DNA of 64,000 nucleotides. Source: a virus. Made by a program: the position numbers and the translations under genes. The notes beneath the pieces were generated by a model. It was given only the letters and a program-made list of their open reading frames with translations. It ran no database searches and was not told the origin of the DNA. The stretch is from the IMG/VR virus record IMGVR_UViG_3300034062_006954, positions 17,211 to 81,210 of that record, one strand, 5' to 3'. The number at the start of each line of letters is the position of its first letter. Positions within the stretch are counted from its first letter, which is position 1. Shown here piece after piece: positions 27,465 through 35,274 of this stretch.

Positions 27465-27629
27465 ATGAAAAAAGTACTTTTTGGAACTATCGTTGTTCTT
27501 AGCACAATCCTTGCTTCTTGCGGTTCTACAGCTAAAACTGAAGAAAAAACTACAACTGAAGATTCAACAAAAGTTGAAACTACAACTGTAACAACTCCTT
27601 CTGTTGATACTGCAAAAGTTGAGAAATAG
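27465..27629 (+). CDS. Small lipoprotein
   Basis: 54 residues. MKKVLFGTIVVLSTILASCG is a lipoprotein signal with a lipobox LASC and mature Cys at about residue 19. The mature part is only Thr/Lys/Glu-rich (KTEEKTTTEDSTKVETTT), typical of flexible surface lipoproteins. It is on the plus strand among minus-strand genes, with an AT-rich leader and its own terminator at 27648. It could be a superinfection-exclusion or lysis protein; unproven. Confidence 0.75.
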   Translation: MKKVLFGTIVVLSTILASCGSTAKTEEKTTTEDSTKVETTTVTTPSVDTAKVEK

Positions 27630-27647
27630 TTTTAAATTTCTTGAAAG

Positions 27648-27678
27648 AAAAATCCCCACCTTTTAGATGGGGATTTTT
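27648..27678. terminator. Terminator between convergent genes
   Basis: AAATCCCCA / TGGGGATTTTTTT stem with a T run on the plus strand, between the lipoprotein and the minus-strand gene at 27679. Confidence 0.85.
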
Positions 27679-28290
27679 TTATTTTATTAGATTTTTAATT
27701 CTTTCTATTTCTTCATTTAATTTTTTATTTTTTGAACTTAACGCAGCACTAGTAAACTGAAAAGGTAATAATAAAGCATCTAAGAATGGATTTGGTATTT
27801 TTTTACTCGGATCATACTCACGTCTTTTTTTATCATAATCTAAACCATCATCAGTTTTTTCCTTTTCCTTTTCTTTCTTTTTTTCCTTTTCAGGTTCTCC
27901 CAATCCCTTTTGTTCCTCCTTATCTTTTTCCTTTTTATTATCGTCTAAACCTAAGGCCAACAAAGAATATGGGGGTAATGAAGAACTAAATGAATCCTCA
28001 AATGTAAGTTCTACAATATTACCTTGTATTTTTCCAATTTTTTCACCTTGTCTAACTGAGTTCCCAACACTTGTCTCTATACTACCACATTTACAAATTT
28101 TACTATAAATTTTTTTACTACCTGAACTGTGTTCAATTTTAATCATTCCATCACATTCATCGGTCTTTGTTTCATATATTACACCATCTTCAGGACTGAT
28201 TACTTTATCATAATACTGACCTTCAATTACCAAAGTATCTTTTTTGGTTTTTATAATTTTTCCGTTTTTTAATGGTAATATAAAACTCAT
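27679..28290 (-). CDS. Degenerate M23/LytM-like domain protein
   Basis: 203 residues. Residues 28-115 follow the M23 beta-fold layout: ISPEDGVIYETKTDECDGMIKI, the tyrosine-bearing strand, then VGNSVRQGEKIGKIQGNIVELTFE. The usual metal-binding His residues (H-x-H and the first His) are absent, so it is probably not a peptidase. The C-terminal half is Lys/Glu-rich. It overlaps the next gene by four bases. A cell-wall or carbohydrate contact role is possible. Confidence 0.55.
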   Translation of the reverse strand: MSFILPLKNGKIIKTKKDTLVIEGQYYDKVISPEDGVIYETKTDECDGMIKIEHSSGSKKIYSKICKCGSIETSVGNSVRQGEKIGKIQGNIVELTFEDSFSSSLPPYSLLALGLDDNKKEKDKEEQKGLGEPEKEKKKEKEKEKTDDGLDYDKKRREYDPSKKIPNPFLDALLLPFQFTSAALSSKNKKLNEEIERIKNLIK

Positions 28291-28787
28291 AATGTCATTA
28301 GATTTTTCATTCGTTTAACTTCTTCAGCTAATGCTTTTTCACTTGCTTTTTGAATATCTTGTGCTATTCCACCACCATAAGCCGCACTAACAAATGCCTC
28401 TCTACCTTGCCAACCTGACGAAGATGATGAATTTGATGTACTAGGTGCCGCTGTTGTTGTCTTTGTTGTGTCAGCAGGCGTTGTGGTTTGTGTTTGTGTT
28501 AGAGAAAGTAAATTTTTCTCCATATCATAAGTCAAATTTTTATTAGTATTTACTTGGTCAACACACCACTTGTAATTCGATTTCCATTCATTTGGCATTT
28601 CCACAATAACTGATAATCCTTTTGTATCACTTGAATTAGGTTTATAATTAAAACTAAAAATACTTTTTTCATAATTTTCTTTTATCTTTTGGTTAATTGA
28701 ATCAACCAATGTTGCAAAAGAATCCTCTAATTGTATTTTTTCATCAATCGTAATTCCAGTTATAGGTGGAGCTGAAAGTTTTTTCAT
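28287..28787 (-). CDS. Protein of unknown function in coupled three-gene group
   Basis: 166 residues. The N-terminus is Pro-containing with an ITIDE site near residue 15, then a helical region, a Thr/Ser-rich linker (about 105-125) and a Gly/Ala-rich patch. Four-base overlaps with both neighbours (28290 and 28784) show translational coupling. No family was recognised. Confidence 0.5.
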   Translation of the reverse strand: MKKLSAPPITGITIDEKIQLEDSFATLVDSINQKIKENYEKSIFSFNYKPNSSDTKGLSVIVEMPNEWKSNYKWCVDQVNTNKNLTYDMEKNLLSLTQTQTTTPADTTKTTTAAPSTSNSSSSSGWQGREAFVSAAYGGGIAQDIQKASEKALAEEVKRMKNLMTL

Positions 28788-29389
28788 TGTTTTAAATGGT
28801 TCATTAATACTCCACCTAGTGTTGCGGCATGCACTGATAAGTGATTTATGGTTTCTATATCAAGTTTTGTTTTTTTCTTTGTAAAATCAATCCCCAAAGT
28901 ACCTATGAATTTATTATCCAATGTTTTGATTGCAAAAATGTATTGAGATCTACAATTAGTTTCTTCTGCAATGTACTTCAATCCGTATGTTGCAATTGTT
29001 TCATCTTTGAAATCAGCAATTTCGATTACATCATTTTCAAACAATTGGTTTATTGACTTTGTGAACAAGTTTACTGGAAGATTTTTAAAATTATTTTGTT
29101 TTGAGTTTGTATTTGGTCCAACAACTTCATAAATCATACTGAATTTTGCCATTGATTTACCAGTTGGATAAAAATTACCCCCATTATGAAATTGAGTAAC
29201 CCAAACTCTATCACAATTTATTTCATCTCTAATATGTTCAATTTTTGACATTACCAATTCTCCAACTTTAAGAGCATCGTGTAACATATCAGGTTTCTTT
29301 TTTCTTTTATCAAGTAAACTTTTCACATATAGTAACGTTACTGGGCTTATTACACCTGTTATAAAAGCTACAATTATATCTGATGACAT
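28784..29389 (-). CDS. Membrane-anchored GAF-like domain protein
   Basis: 201 residues. Residues 4-25 form one transmembrane helix (IIVAFITGVISPVTLLYV). The rest resembles a GAF sensor fold (CDRVWVTQFHNGGNFYPTG, CRSQYIFAIKTLDNKFIGTLGIDF). GAF domains bind small molecules. The single N-terminal anchor places the GAF part next to the membrane. An ATATTTATAG motif lies upstream. Confidence 0.6.
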   Translation of the reverse strand: MSSDIIVAFITGVISPVTLLYVKSLLDKRKKKPDMLHDALKVGELVMSKIEHIRDEINCDRVWVTQFHNGGNFYPTGKSMAKFSMIYEVVGPNTNSKQNNFKNLPVNLFTKSINQLFENDVIEIADFKDETIATYGLKYIAEETNCRSQYIFAIKTLDNKFIGTLGIDFTKKKTKLDIETINHLSVHAATLGGVLMNHLKQ

Positions 29390-29436
29390 TTAAATTATTT
29401 TTTTTTGGTTAATTAAACTATAAATATTGACACAAA

Positions 29437-29466
29437 TAAAAAAAGTGTGGATTTCTCCACACTTAT
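29437..29466. terminator. Terminator-like hairpin
   Basis: AAGTGTGGA / TCCACACTT stem next to an A run, after the gene at 29493-29798 on the minus strand. Confidence 0.7.
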
Positions 29467-29492
29467 CTGAATGTAAGATAAAATACTTACAA

Positions 29493-29798
29493 TTAAACAT
29501 TTTCTTCTTTTGGAACATATGGGTCACTAAATTTCAACCCCCAATTTAAACCAATCATTGCCATTTCTCTTTGGGCATAAACATCGGTAAATTTCATCCT
29601 CTTCTTTATTTCTTTCACACCCCATTTTTGCCACTCATCGTATTGAGCTTGTGTCATAGTCCATTCAGTGTACCAAGGATCTTGTCTGCCTTTAATATCT
29701 TCAAATGTGACATTATGACCAGCTATTTCAAACATCTTATTTAAGATATCTATTAATAGTTTTTCTTTCTTTTGTTCATATGATAATCTCTTTCCCAT
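29493..29798 (-). CDS. Small protein of unknown function
   Basis: 101 residues, Trp-rich (DPWYTEWTMTQAQYDEWQKWG), with a basic N-terminus. It resembles small phage proteins that often occur near early genes, but no family can be named. It is 20 bases from the next gene upstream. Confidence 0.5.
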   Translation of the reverse strand: MGKRLSYEQKKEKLLIDILNKMFEIAGHNVTFEDIKGRQDPWYTEWTMTQAQYDEWQKWGVKEIKKRMKFTDVYAQREMAMIGLNWGLKFSDPYVPKEENV

Positions 29799-29818
29799 AG
29801 TGATAATTATTTTAATTG

Positions 29819-30298
29819 TTAAGAAAAATCTGTATAAGGTGCAACTCTTAAACCATCAATATATTGTTCTTTTTTTTCAAAATCATGGTGATATTGACGA
29901 GGGTGTTCTCTACGATATTTTTCAGCATCAAGACCATCAGGTTGATTCCATTCAAGTGATATAGTCATAAACTCCTCAACATCTATTTCAGTTCCATATT
30001 CATCAACAATTCTACCAGATTTTATGAAATTAAATAACTCTTCTTTGTTTGAGTAATATTTGTTATCGTGAAAATTCCATAAGAATTTCCATCCCATGCT
30101 TTTTTTACCTAAGTGGATTGAAGTACCCTCAGTGAATATGTCCCAAACGGAGTATCTGTCAAAACCTTTCTCAACATCGGCAAATCTAGATTCAACCATA
30201 GTTGGTGTAAGTTCAAGGTTGGTGACATCCTCAATTAACTTAGTCTTTCTTTGTTCCATTTCTTGGACACTTGGTATCCTGTAATAATTTGTTCCCAT
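29819..30298 (-). CDS. Phage/bacterial conserved protein starting MGTNYY
   Basis: 159 residues. The MGTNYY start and a later IHLGKKSMGWKFLWNFH stretch match a conserved hypothetical family seen in phages and bacteria, where the pattern IHIGKxSxGW is typical. The function of that family is not known to me. The His/Trp-rich centre could form a metal site. Confidence 0.6.
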   Translation of the reverse strand: MGTNYYRIPSVQEMEQRKTKLIEDVTNLELTPTMVESRFADVEKGFDRYSVWDIFTEGTSIHLGKKSMGWKFLWNFHDNKYYSNKEELFNFIKSGRIVDEYGTEIDVEEFMTISLEWNQPDGLDAEKYRREHPRQYHHDFEKKEQYIDGLRVAPYTDFS

Positions 30299-30329
30299 TT
30301 TTATTTATGTTTTATTGTCTCACAAAAAT

Positions 30330-30375
30330 AATAAACCCCATTCTAATATCCAAATTAAAATGGGGATTTTTCAAT
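30330..30375 (-). terminator. Terminator-like hairpin
   Basis: AACCCCATT / AATGGGGATT stem downstream of the 30389-30658 gene on the minus strand. Confidence 0.55.
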
Positions 30376-30388
30376 AAATTATCTATAA

Positions 30389-30658
30389 TTAAAAAATCAT
30401 AAAAATATTCTCAGGTTCATAATAAAACTCAATTGATTTACTTCCATCACGATAATTACATTCAACTAAGTATTCATCTTTTGGGAATATAGTTACTTTA
30501 ACATTTGAAATGTAATCATCAAATTCAATTACAAAATCACCATCAAATGTAATTTGTGAATTATAGTTCAATCCAATCAATTCAATAATCTCATAAATTG
30601 ATTTCTGCCAAGTTGTTAATTGATGTTTCATGCTTTCCTTTTTTTTCTTACTCTCCAT
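30389..30658 (-). CDS. Small protein of unknown function
   Basis: 89 residues with a Lys/Glu-rich start and a beta-rich body (GDFVIEFDDYISNVKVTIF). It has no recognised family. Its start overlaps the end of the small membrane gene at 30628-30729. Confidence 0.5.
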   Translation of the reverse strand: MESKKKKESMKHQLTTWQKSIYEIIELIGLNYNSQITFDGDFVIEFDDYISNVKVTIFPKDEYLVECNYRDGSKSIEFYYEPENIFMIF

Positions 30659-30729
30659 AGTACTATGAAGAATAAAGTCATTAAAATTGCAGTCATTATT
30701 TTGTTATACAAATCCATTATCTTTCTCAT
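30628..30729 (-). CDS. Very small single-helix membrane protein
   Basis: 33 residues (MRKIMDLYNKIMTAILMTLF, then FIVLWRVRKKRKA). One transmembrane helix ends in a basic tail. ATGA overlap with the stop of 30726-30986 indicates translational coupling. Such short membrane proteins are common in phage early regions; function unknown. Confidence 0.45.
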   Translation of the reverse strand: MRKIMDLYNKIMTAILMTLFFIVLWRVRKKRKA

Positions 30730-30986
30730 TTTTTTGAAAACTCTTCGTTTAGTAAATATAATCTTTCCTTCAAATCCATTCTAGTTTTTTCCAAAATTGA
30801 TTTAATAATTTCGTCATCTGATAAATTGATGTATCTAGAAACTTTGAATTTGCAATCAGAAACCCCTTCTATTTTCATATTTAGATTTTTGGATCTGATG
30901 AGATGATTTATAGTTGATAAATTAGACTCAACTTTTCCAATCTGTTCTTTTAGTTTTAGTATTTCTTCAAATTTTTCTTCAGTCAT
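30726..30986 (-). CDS. Small coiled-coil protein
   Basis: 86 residues, mostly helical with heptad-like Leu/Ile/Lys/Glu pattern. It is five bases from the upstream gene, in a tight run of small genes. No family was recognised. Confidence 0.5.
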   Translation of the reverse strand: MTEEKFEEILKLKEQIGKVESNLSTINHLIRSKNLNMKIEGVSDCKFKVSRYINLSDDEIIKSILEKTRMDLKERLYLLNEEFSKK

Positions 30987-30991
30987 AATTT

Positions 30992-31483
30992 TTATATTAA
31001 TTGTAAATTATTTTTTTCACAAAACCAAGAGGGAATTTCACGATTTCTCCAAGATGCAAAACTTTTTTTTGCCCCAAGATAATAATTTCTATAACTCTCG
31101 ATTACTGATTTTACTTTGAATTCATCAGGCATTGCTTTTGGTGGTTCAGTAAAACCTTTGTCACAAATATTGATATTATTTATGACACACCACTCTATGA
31201 CATCCTGAGATTTGTGTCTTTTACCATATCTGTAAGTATATTCTTTACACAATTCCAACCCCAACTCACACAGGTAATAATAATTAGATAAGGATTCTCT
31301 AACCCATATTGAACAAGGGTGGTTTTTGTGGGATAATTTATAAGGAATATCCAAGTTGGAATTAGTTACGTGATGAGAGGAACACAATAGTTGTGCGGTC
31401 TCCAATATCATTTTAACTACATGTTTGTCACAATGGTATTTTGCACATTTAACAACATCATAATCCAAAAAGAAGATATTCAT
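30992..31483 (-). CDS. Conserved phage protein rich in Cys and His
   Basis: 163 residues. It begins NIFFLDYDVVKCAKYHCDKH, continues VVKMILETAQLLCSSHH and later has HKNHPCSIWVRESLSNYYYL, MPDEFK and YRNYYLGAKK. This whole pattern is familiar from a conserved hypothetical phage family of about this length. Conserved Cys/His residues suggest a metal or catalytic site. The start overlaps the cREC gene stop by one base. I cannot assign a reaction. Confidence 0.65.
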   Translation of the reverse strand: MNIFFLDYDVVKCAKYHCDKHVVKMILETAQLLCSSHHVTNSNLDIPYKLSHKNHPCSIWVRESLSNYYYLCELGLELCKEYTYRYGKRHKSQDVIEWCVINNINICDKGFTEPPKAMPDEFKVKSVIESYRNYYLGAKKSFASWRNREIPSWFCEKNNLQLI

Positions 31484-31908
31484 TATTTTTTATCTTGAAC
31501 GGTGAACGGATGAACTTTTAATTTTGCGGTTTGTTCCTTATCCATATGTTTTAGGAAACCATTAATATAACCAATAATATTAGAAGCTCCAATAGGGTTT
31601 GCGGAATGGACATATACTTGAGGGAAAGGACTTGTAAAGTTGTCCATATAGTGTCCAACCAACCATTTAGCGGCATCATAACCAGTTTTTTCTTGAATGT
31701 TATCATAATCTAATAGTCCTCTATTCATTACATTATTATAGAATTCTTCAATTGCAGTATCACCCAAATCGTGGTCAAATGATATTACATCAATATTATC
31801 TAAACCAAGTTCAGATATTTTTTTGATGAATTGACCATAATTTCTTACAACAATCCAATTTTTGTCGTCAGGAATTCTTTCATCATCCAAATATATTTTG
31901 TAACCCAT
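31483..31908 (-). CDS. Cyclic-phosphate processing receiver (cREC) domain protein
   Basis: 141 residues from MGYKIYLDDER at 31908; the upstream start at 31980 would overlap a neighbouring gene more deeply. The cREC pattern is clear: LDDERIPDDKNWIVVRNYGQ, ISFDHDLG, GYDAAKWLV, and YVHSANPIGASNI. In the literature this receiver-like family has been predicted to handle 2',3'-cyclic phosphates in RNA repair. Here it lies at the edge of a tRNA cluster. Confidence 0.75.
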   Translation of the reverse strand: MGYKIYLDDERIPDDKNWIVVRNYGQFIKKISELGLDNIDVISFDHDLGDTAIEEFYNNVMNRGLLDYDNIQEKTGYDAAKWLVGHYMDNFTSPFPQVYVHSANPIGASNIIGYINGFLKHMDKEQTAKLKVHPFTVQDKK

Positions 31909-32071
31909 AGTTATTTTTTTTATCTTTTCTAGAATATTGTTTATCACTTTTATGTACTTTATGTACTGAAGAAAATCCATTAGGATTTTTCTCTAAATAT
32001 TCTAATCTATAACCATTACCAATTGCATTGATAGTTAATTTCATTTTATTCTTCGTTTTCATAGTCTTCAT
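31883..32071 (-). CDS. Small basic protein of unknown function
   Basis: 62 residues, strongly basic, with Met residues at positions 1, 4 and 10 that could all start translation. It overlaps the cREC start by 26 bases, so one of the two starts may be misplaced. No family was recognised. Confidence 0.4.
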   Translation of the reverse strand: MKTMKTKNKMKLTINAIGNGYRLEYLEKNPNGFSSVHKVHKSDKQYSRKDKKNNYGLQNIFG

Positions 32072-32108
32072 TTTTTTAAAGGTGTGTCACAAAGATAAAA
32101 AAACTTTT

Positions 32109-32441
32109 TTATTCGTACAATTTTTTTCTAATAAATTCTCCTAAATCTGAATCATTTGGGTAATTTAATATTTCAGTCTTATCAAGACAATATATTTCTT
32201 TAGATGGTAAATCATTTGCATCCAAATTATAAAATTCAATCAAATCAATAACTTTCATCAATTTGTGTGTTGTTTCACCAGAGTCACCCCATTCACTTAT
32301 TACATGGTATCTAAATTGCCATCCTGATGGAAGTATTTTAACCACAAATGGTTCTGATTCACCATGAGGAAATAAAGTGGTAATATTAGGTTGTTTTTTT
32401 ACTATTTGCATTTTATTTGTTTTTACAATCTTTAATCCCAT
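32109..32441 (-). CDS. Small protein of unknown function
   Basis: 110 residues. A compact beta-rich centre (FVVKILPSGWQFRYHVISEW) is followed by a helical C-terminus. It overlaps the upstream membrane gene by 29 bases. No family was recognised. Confidence 0.5.
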   Translation of the reverse strand: MGLKIVKTNKMQIVKKQPNITTLFPHGESEPFVVKILPSGWQFRYHVISEWGDSGETTHKLMKVIDLIEFYNLDANDLPSKEIYCLDKTEILNYPNDSDLGEFIRKKLYE

Positions 32442-32652
32442 CTTTATACCCTTTTAAATAAATAGAATTATTTTTATTCTTTAATTCAATTGGTATTAGT
32501 GGATTTTTGGGGTATATAGCAATACCAATTATCCCAATAACAAAACCTGCGATAAACATATATAAACCTCTTTTATTTAAAATAAAGAAGGAACTTATAA
32601 TTAAACTAATTCCTAACGCAACAATAGTAGAACCAATAATTGTCATTACCAT
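32413..32652 (-). CDS. Small two-helix membrane protein
   Basis: 79 residues from MVMTIIGS at 32652; an upstream ATG at 32700 lies inside the tRNA-Leu gene. Two transmembrane helices (TIIGSTIVALGISLIISSFF and GLYMFIAGFVIGIIGIAIY) are followed by a Lys/Asn-rich tail. Confidence 0.5.
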   Translation of the reverse strand: MVMTIIGSTIVALGISLIISSFFILNKRGLYMFIAGFVIGIIGIAIYPKNPLIPIELKNKNNSIYLKGYKDGIKDCKNK

Positions 32653-32672
32653 TTTTTTGTTTTTTAAAGTTA

Positions 32673-32757
32673 GTACCCCCTGAGAGACTCGAACTCTCAC
32701 GCCATTACGGCCAATGATTCTAAGTCATTGATGTCTACCAATTCCAACAAAGGGGTA
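32673..32757 (-). tRNA. tRNA-Leu(UAG)
   Basis: Class II tRNA with a long variable arm, anticodon loop CTTAGAA, T-arm with normal TTCGAGT. Acceptor TACCCCT with GGGGGTA. Confidence 0.9.
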
Positions 32758-32760
32758 TAA

Positions 32761-32890
32761 ATATGTTCAGCTTATCTGGGAACTTATCGGAAACCCTAAA
32801 CACCGACCTAAGCGGGCGTGGGGGTTCAAAAGACGAAGAGACCGAACCTTAAATCATATATACCAGTTTTCTCTATATATGATAGTTAAA
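32761..32890 (-). other. Structured non-coding stretch next to tRNA-Leu
   Basis: No reading frame of note. It holds a GGTTC / GAACC hairpin (with a TCTTCG-type loop), a G/C-rich centre and a long ATCATATATA / TATATATGAT hairpin (32857-32883). It is much richer in G/C than its surroundings, which is typical of stable RNA. It lacks a tRNA T-arm. Confidence 0.4.
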
Positions 32891-32896
32891 TGGGGT

Positions 32897-33019
32897 TTAA
32901 AAACCCAACCCATATTTGATTAAAAATACCAATCCAAGTACAACTAAGGCTAATATAGATACACCAAACATTTGTATTGAAAATTCTCTTTGATTTTTTG
33001 TTTTTCCTTGATTGTCCAT
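32897..33019 (-). CDS. Very small membrane protein
   Basis: 40 residues (MDNQGKTKNQREFSIQMFGV start) with one transmembrane helix (SILALVVLGLVFLIKYG). Stop and start codons share a base (TAATG) with the upstream gene 33019-33261, indicating coupling. Confidence 0.5.
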   Translation of the reverse strand: MDNQGKTKNQREFSIQMFGVSILALVVLGLVFLIKYGLGF

Positions 33020-33261
33020 TATAAAAATTTTTGAAAGTCCATAAAATGTTTATCTACCCACATTTTTCCTGTTACTTGTGTTGAGTGCTGTGTTTTACTT
33101 TCATCAAATATATTAGACATTGTTTTTCTTTCGGATTCTAATTCATCCCAAAGATAAGAAATTACCAAATTTAATTTTCTTCTTTCTTCTGATTCAACTT
33201 TAGATTCTCTCACAAGTTGCTCAACCTTTGTAATAACATTTTGAATGGGTGTGTTTTTCAT
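33019..33261 (-). CDS. Small helical protein
   Basis: 80 residues from MKNTPIQ at 33261, chosen because an earlier ATG at 33339 overlaps the 33278-33454 gene. Helical and Glu/Lys-rich; the C-terminus has TGKMWVDKHFMDFQKFL. No family was recognised. Confidence 0.5.
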   Translation of the reverse strand: MKNTPIQNVITKVEQLVRESKVESEERRKLNLVISYLWDELESERKTMSNIFDESKTQHSTQVTGKMWVDKHFMDFQKFL

Positions 33262-33277
33262 TTTTAAGTTAATATTT

Positions 33278-33454
33278 TTATTCATTAATGTCAAGTTCCA
33301 ACTGACTCTCACTAAATATATGTAACATTCCGTTGTCAATTAATTCGGCAACTACTCTAATATCTCCTGAAGTCGTTTGAAATACTGCAACAACAATGCC
33401 AGGGAATTTGTAACCTTTCGGTTTATAAACTTTGTCTCCTATTTTAAATTTCAT
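33278..33454 (-). CDS. Small SH3/KOW-like beta-barrel protein
   Basis: 58 residues (MKFKIGDKVYKPKGYKFPGI start, later RVVAELIDNGMLHIFSESQL). The GDKVYKPKGYxFPGIVVAVF pattern is common in small phage proteins and fits an SH3-like barrel. Function unknown. Confidence 0.6.
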   Translation of the reverse strand: MKFKIGDKVYKPKGYKFPGIVVAVFQTTSGDIRVVAELIDNGMLHIFSESQLELDINE

Positions 33455-33472
33455 ATTCTATTTTAGTTTTTA

Positions 33473-33736
33473 TTAATTTAATTTATCAATTTCCATACAA
33501 TACAAATTGTACTCCTGTATTTCCCCCTCAAATCTATATTTGTAAATTCCCTCAAATATGTCACCACCATATTTAGAATAATAAGGTTCATAACCCAAGT
33601 ATTCTACATCTTTATCCTGATAATATGGGGGCATCCCCATATATTCATCCAAGAGATCCTTAGCTTTTTCCATGCTGGTTGCTGTTATTACTGGGATTCT
33701 ATCTCCCCTGTCTACTAAAAGATATATTAGTACCAT
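33473..33736 (-). CDS. Small protein of unknown function
   Basis: 87 residues, rich in Tyr and Asp/Glu, with a central YYSKYGGDIFEGIYKYRF. The pattern of alternating strands and a helix suggests a compact fold. No family was recognised. Confidence 0.5.
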   Translation of the reverse strand: MVLIYLLVDRGDRIPVITATSMEKAKDLLDEYMGMPPYYQDKDVEYLGYEPYYSKYGGDIFEGIYKYRFEGEIQEYNLYCMEIDKLN

Positions 33737-33841
33737 AGTTGTAAGTTTTTATAAGTTTCTGGTTTTACTATTCCAAACCTTAAAGTCAGGCAACATTCGA
33801 AGTGTCAGCCACTACTTGTGAATTATCAGGTGTCACAACCA

Positions 33842-34072
33842 TTAGAAATATTTTCTTGAAACATACCCCTCAGTTCCCAAACTTGGTGGGGTATTATTTT
33901 CACCAAGAGAAAGATACATATACCCTTTGTAAGCTTTCGCCTCTAATAAAACTCTTTCTAACATTGTGATAATACCATTTTTTTCTTCTATGGTATAACT
34001 TGGATTTGCAAGTTGTTCGTTAGCGAAGTTTTTAATGTATTGAACATTGATTGTTTTTTTCTCTTTAGCCAT
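33842..34072 (-). CDS. Small helical protein
   Basis: 76 residues starting MAKEKKTINVQYIKNFANEQ, with two helices and a short C-terminal tail. It lies alone between short gaps. No family was recognised. Confidence 0.5.
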   Translation of the reverse strand: MAKEKKTINVQYIKNFANEQLANPSYTIEEKNGIITMLERVLLEAKAYKGYMYLSLGENNTPPSLGTEGYVSRKYF

Positions 34073-34126
34073 TGTGTTATTGTTTAAGTGTTCACAAATA
34101 TAAGAAGAGTTTTTTAATTACACAAT

Positions 34127-34432
34127 CTATTTGGATATTTTTTTATAAACAAAAGTTAGTGTGTCTCCAATCTTATACACATCATTTCTTCTTGTAACAA
34201 AAGTTTGACCACAATTAGTTCGATAATGATATCTATTCCCAGGTTCAATAGTGGAGGGAGAATCTGTTACAAACATACTATCAATTACACAATGTTTAAC
34301 AATATCACCTTCCTCAATTTTAAAATCGTTCTTTCGATTTAAAATAGCTATCAATAATGACATTGATAAAAAAAATAGAAATAAAAAAGGAATTAGATAT
34401 TTTAAGAAGTTCATAAGTTTTGAATTACCCAT
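34127..34432 (-). CDS. Small membrane-anchored protein
   Basis: 101 residues. A single transmembrane helix (LKYLIPFLFLFFLSMSLLIAIL, residues 9-30) is followed by an exported or cytoplasmic beta domain with three Cys/His-like residues. It overlaps the SGNH hydrolase gene by 22 bases. Confidence 0.5.
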   Translation of the reverse strand: MGNSKLMNFLKYLIPFLFLFFLSMSLLIAILNRKNDFKIEEGDIVKHCVIDSMFVTDSPSTIEPGNRYHYRTNCGQTFVTRRNDVYKIGDTLTFVYKKISK

Positions 34433-35004
34433 TGAGAAAATTTTCTATGACCAGATGCACCAAAATGAATACCATCACCAGTATCTGAATATACCATTGT
34501 TGTATCCATTGGAATTATTTTGCAGTTTTTAAGACCAGTTTCAGGATGAACCATTAATTTTTGAAATTCAATGTATCTACCAACACATCTTTTAGTTGTC
34601 GCTTCATCATAAACTGTTCTAGTTGTTACTTGTGCAGGATTAAATCCAACAATGACGACAGGTATAATTTTTCTTCTATTACAAGAATCAACCATCCCTT
34701 GAATGTTATTTACGGCACCTTGTAAATTTACATAAGAAAAAGCATCATTACAACCCCCATAGATGAAAACATAAGAAAATGATGAATCTTTTTTGAGATG
34801 GTTGTTTAATGCGTTTTTCATATAGTCAGTTCTTACACCACCAACTGAAATGTTTACACTTTGATAACCAAAATGTTTACAAACTTGGTCTTGCCAACCA
34901 CCCCTTGCACAAGTTAAACTATCACCAACAAATAATACTCTGAGGGGTGGTGTTGAAAATGATGTTAATAACACCAAAGATAAAAATAAAAGTAGTTTTT
35001 TCAT
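34411..35004 (-). CDS. Secreted SGNH/GDSL hydrolase
   Basis: 197 residues. Signal peptide MKKLLLFLSLVLLTSFS. All four SGNH blocks are present: VLFVGDSLTCARGG (catalytic Ser), ISVGGVRTDY (Gly), IYGGCNDAF (Asn) and DGIHFGASGH (Asp and His). It should hydrolyse an ester, for example an acetyl or acyl group on a cell-envelope sugar or lipid, in the periplasm. A role in lysis or in altering the surface against other phages is possible. Confidence 0.85.
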   Translation of the reverse strand: MKKLLLFLSLVLLTSFSTPPLRVLFVGDSLTCARGGWQDQVCKHFGYQSVNISVGGVRTDYMKNALNNHLKKDSSFSYVFIYGGCNDAFSYVNLQGAVNNIQGMVDSCNRRKIIPVVIVGFNPAQVTTRTVYDEATTKRCVGRYIEFQKLMVHPETGLKNCKIIPMDTTMVYSDTGDGIHFGASGHRKFSQWVIQNL

Positions 35005-35038
35005 AAAATAATTTTTTATTAATATATATCCTAATTTG

Positions 35039-35109
35039 AGCGGATAGTTGGTACTGCCCCAACTTATCTAGTTTGGAAGACTAGAACATTACTTTTATGC
35101 TATACCCAC
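35039..35109 (-). tRNA. tRNA-Gly(UCC)
   Basis: Anticodon loop CTTCCAA in stem CTAGT/ACTAG, acceptor GTGGGTA with TATCCGC. The T-stem GTTGG/CCAAC is intact, but the T-loop reads GGCAGTA instead of TTCRANN. Confidence 0.8.
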
Positions 35110-35122
35110 TGATTATAATATG

Positions 35123-35196
35123 TGGAGGATATCGGCTTTGCTCCGATCACCTCTTGCTTGCAAAACAAGTGCTCTTGCTGAATGAGCTAATCCCCC
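35123..35196 (-). tRNA. tRNA-Ala(UGC)
   Basis: Anticodon loop TTTGCAA, acceptor GGGGGAT with ATCCTCC and discriminator A. The T-stem ATCGG/CCGAT is intact, but the T-loop reads AGCAAAG instead of TTCRANN. Confidence 0.8.
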
Positions 35197-35202
35197 TTTT
35201 AG

Positions 35203-35274
35203 TACACCCACCTAGAATCGAACTAGGAATTTATCTTTAGAAGAGATGAGTTATATCCGTTTAACTATGGGTGC
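35203..35274 (-). tRNA. tRNA-Arg(UCU)
   Basis: Anticodon loop CTTCTAA, normal T-arm CCTAG TTCGATT CTAGG, discriminator A. Confidence 0.88.

Noticed and set aside
27679-28290. Active M23 endopeptidase
   Set aside because: The fold pattern is there but the zinc-binding His residues are missing, so an active lysin cannot be claimed.
30992-31483. Pyrimidine-dimer glycosylase (T4 DenV-like)
   Set aside because: The length is similar but the DenV N-terminal catalytic Thr and Glu and the surrounding motifs are absent.
33737-33841. Possible extra tRNA between 33473 and 33842 genes
   Set aside because: It has GTGACAC and TGTCAG strings but no acceptor stem, T-arm or anticodon arm.
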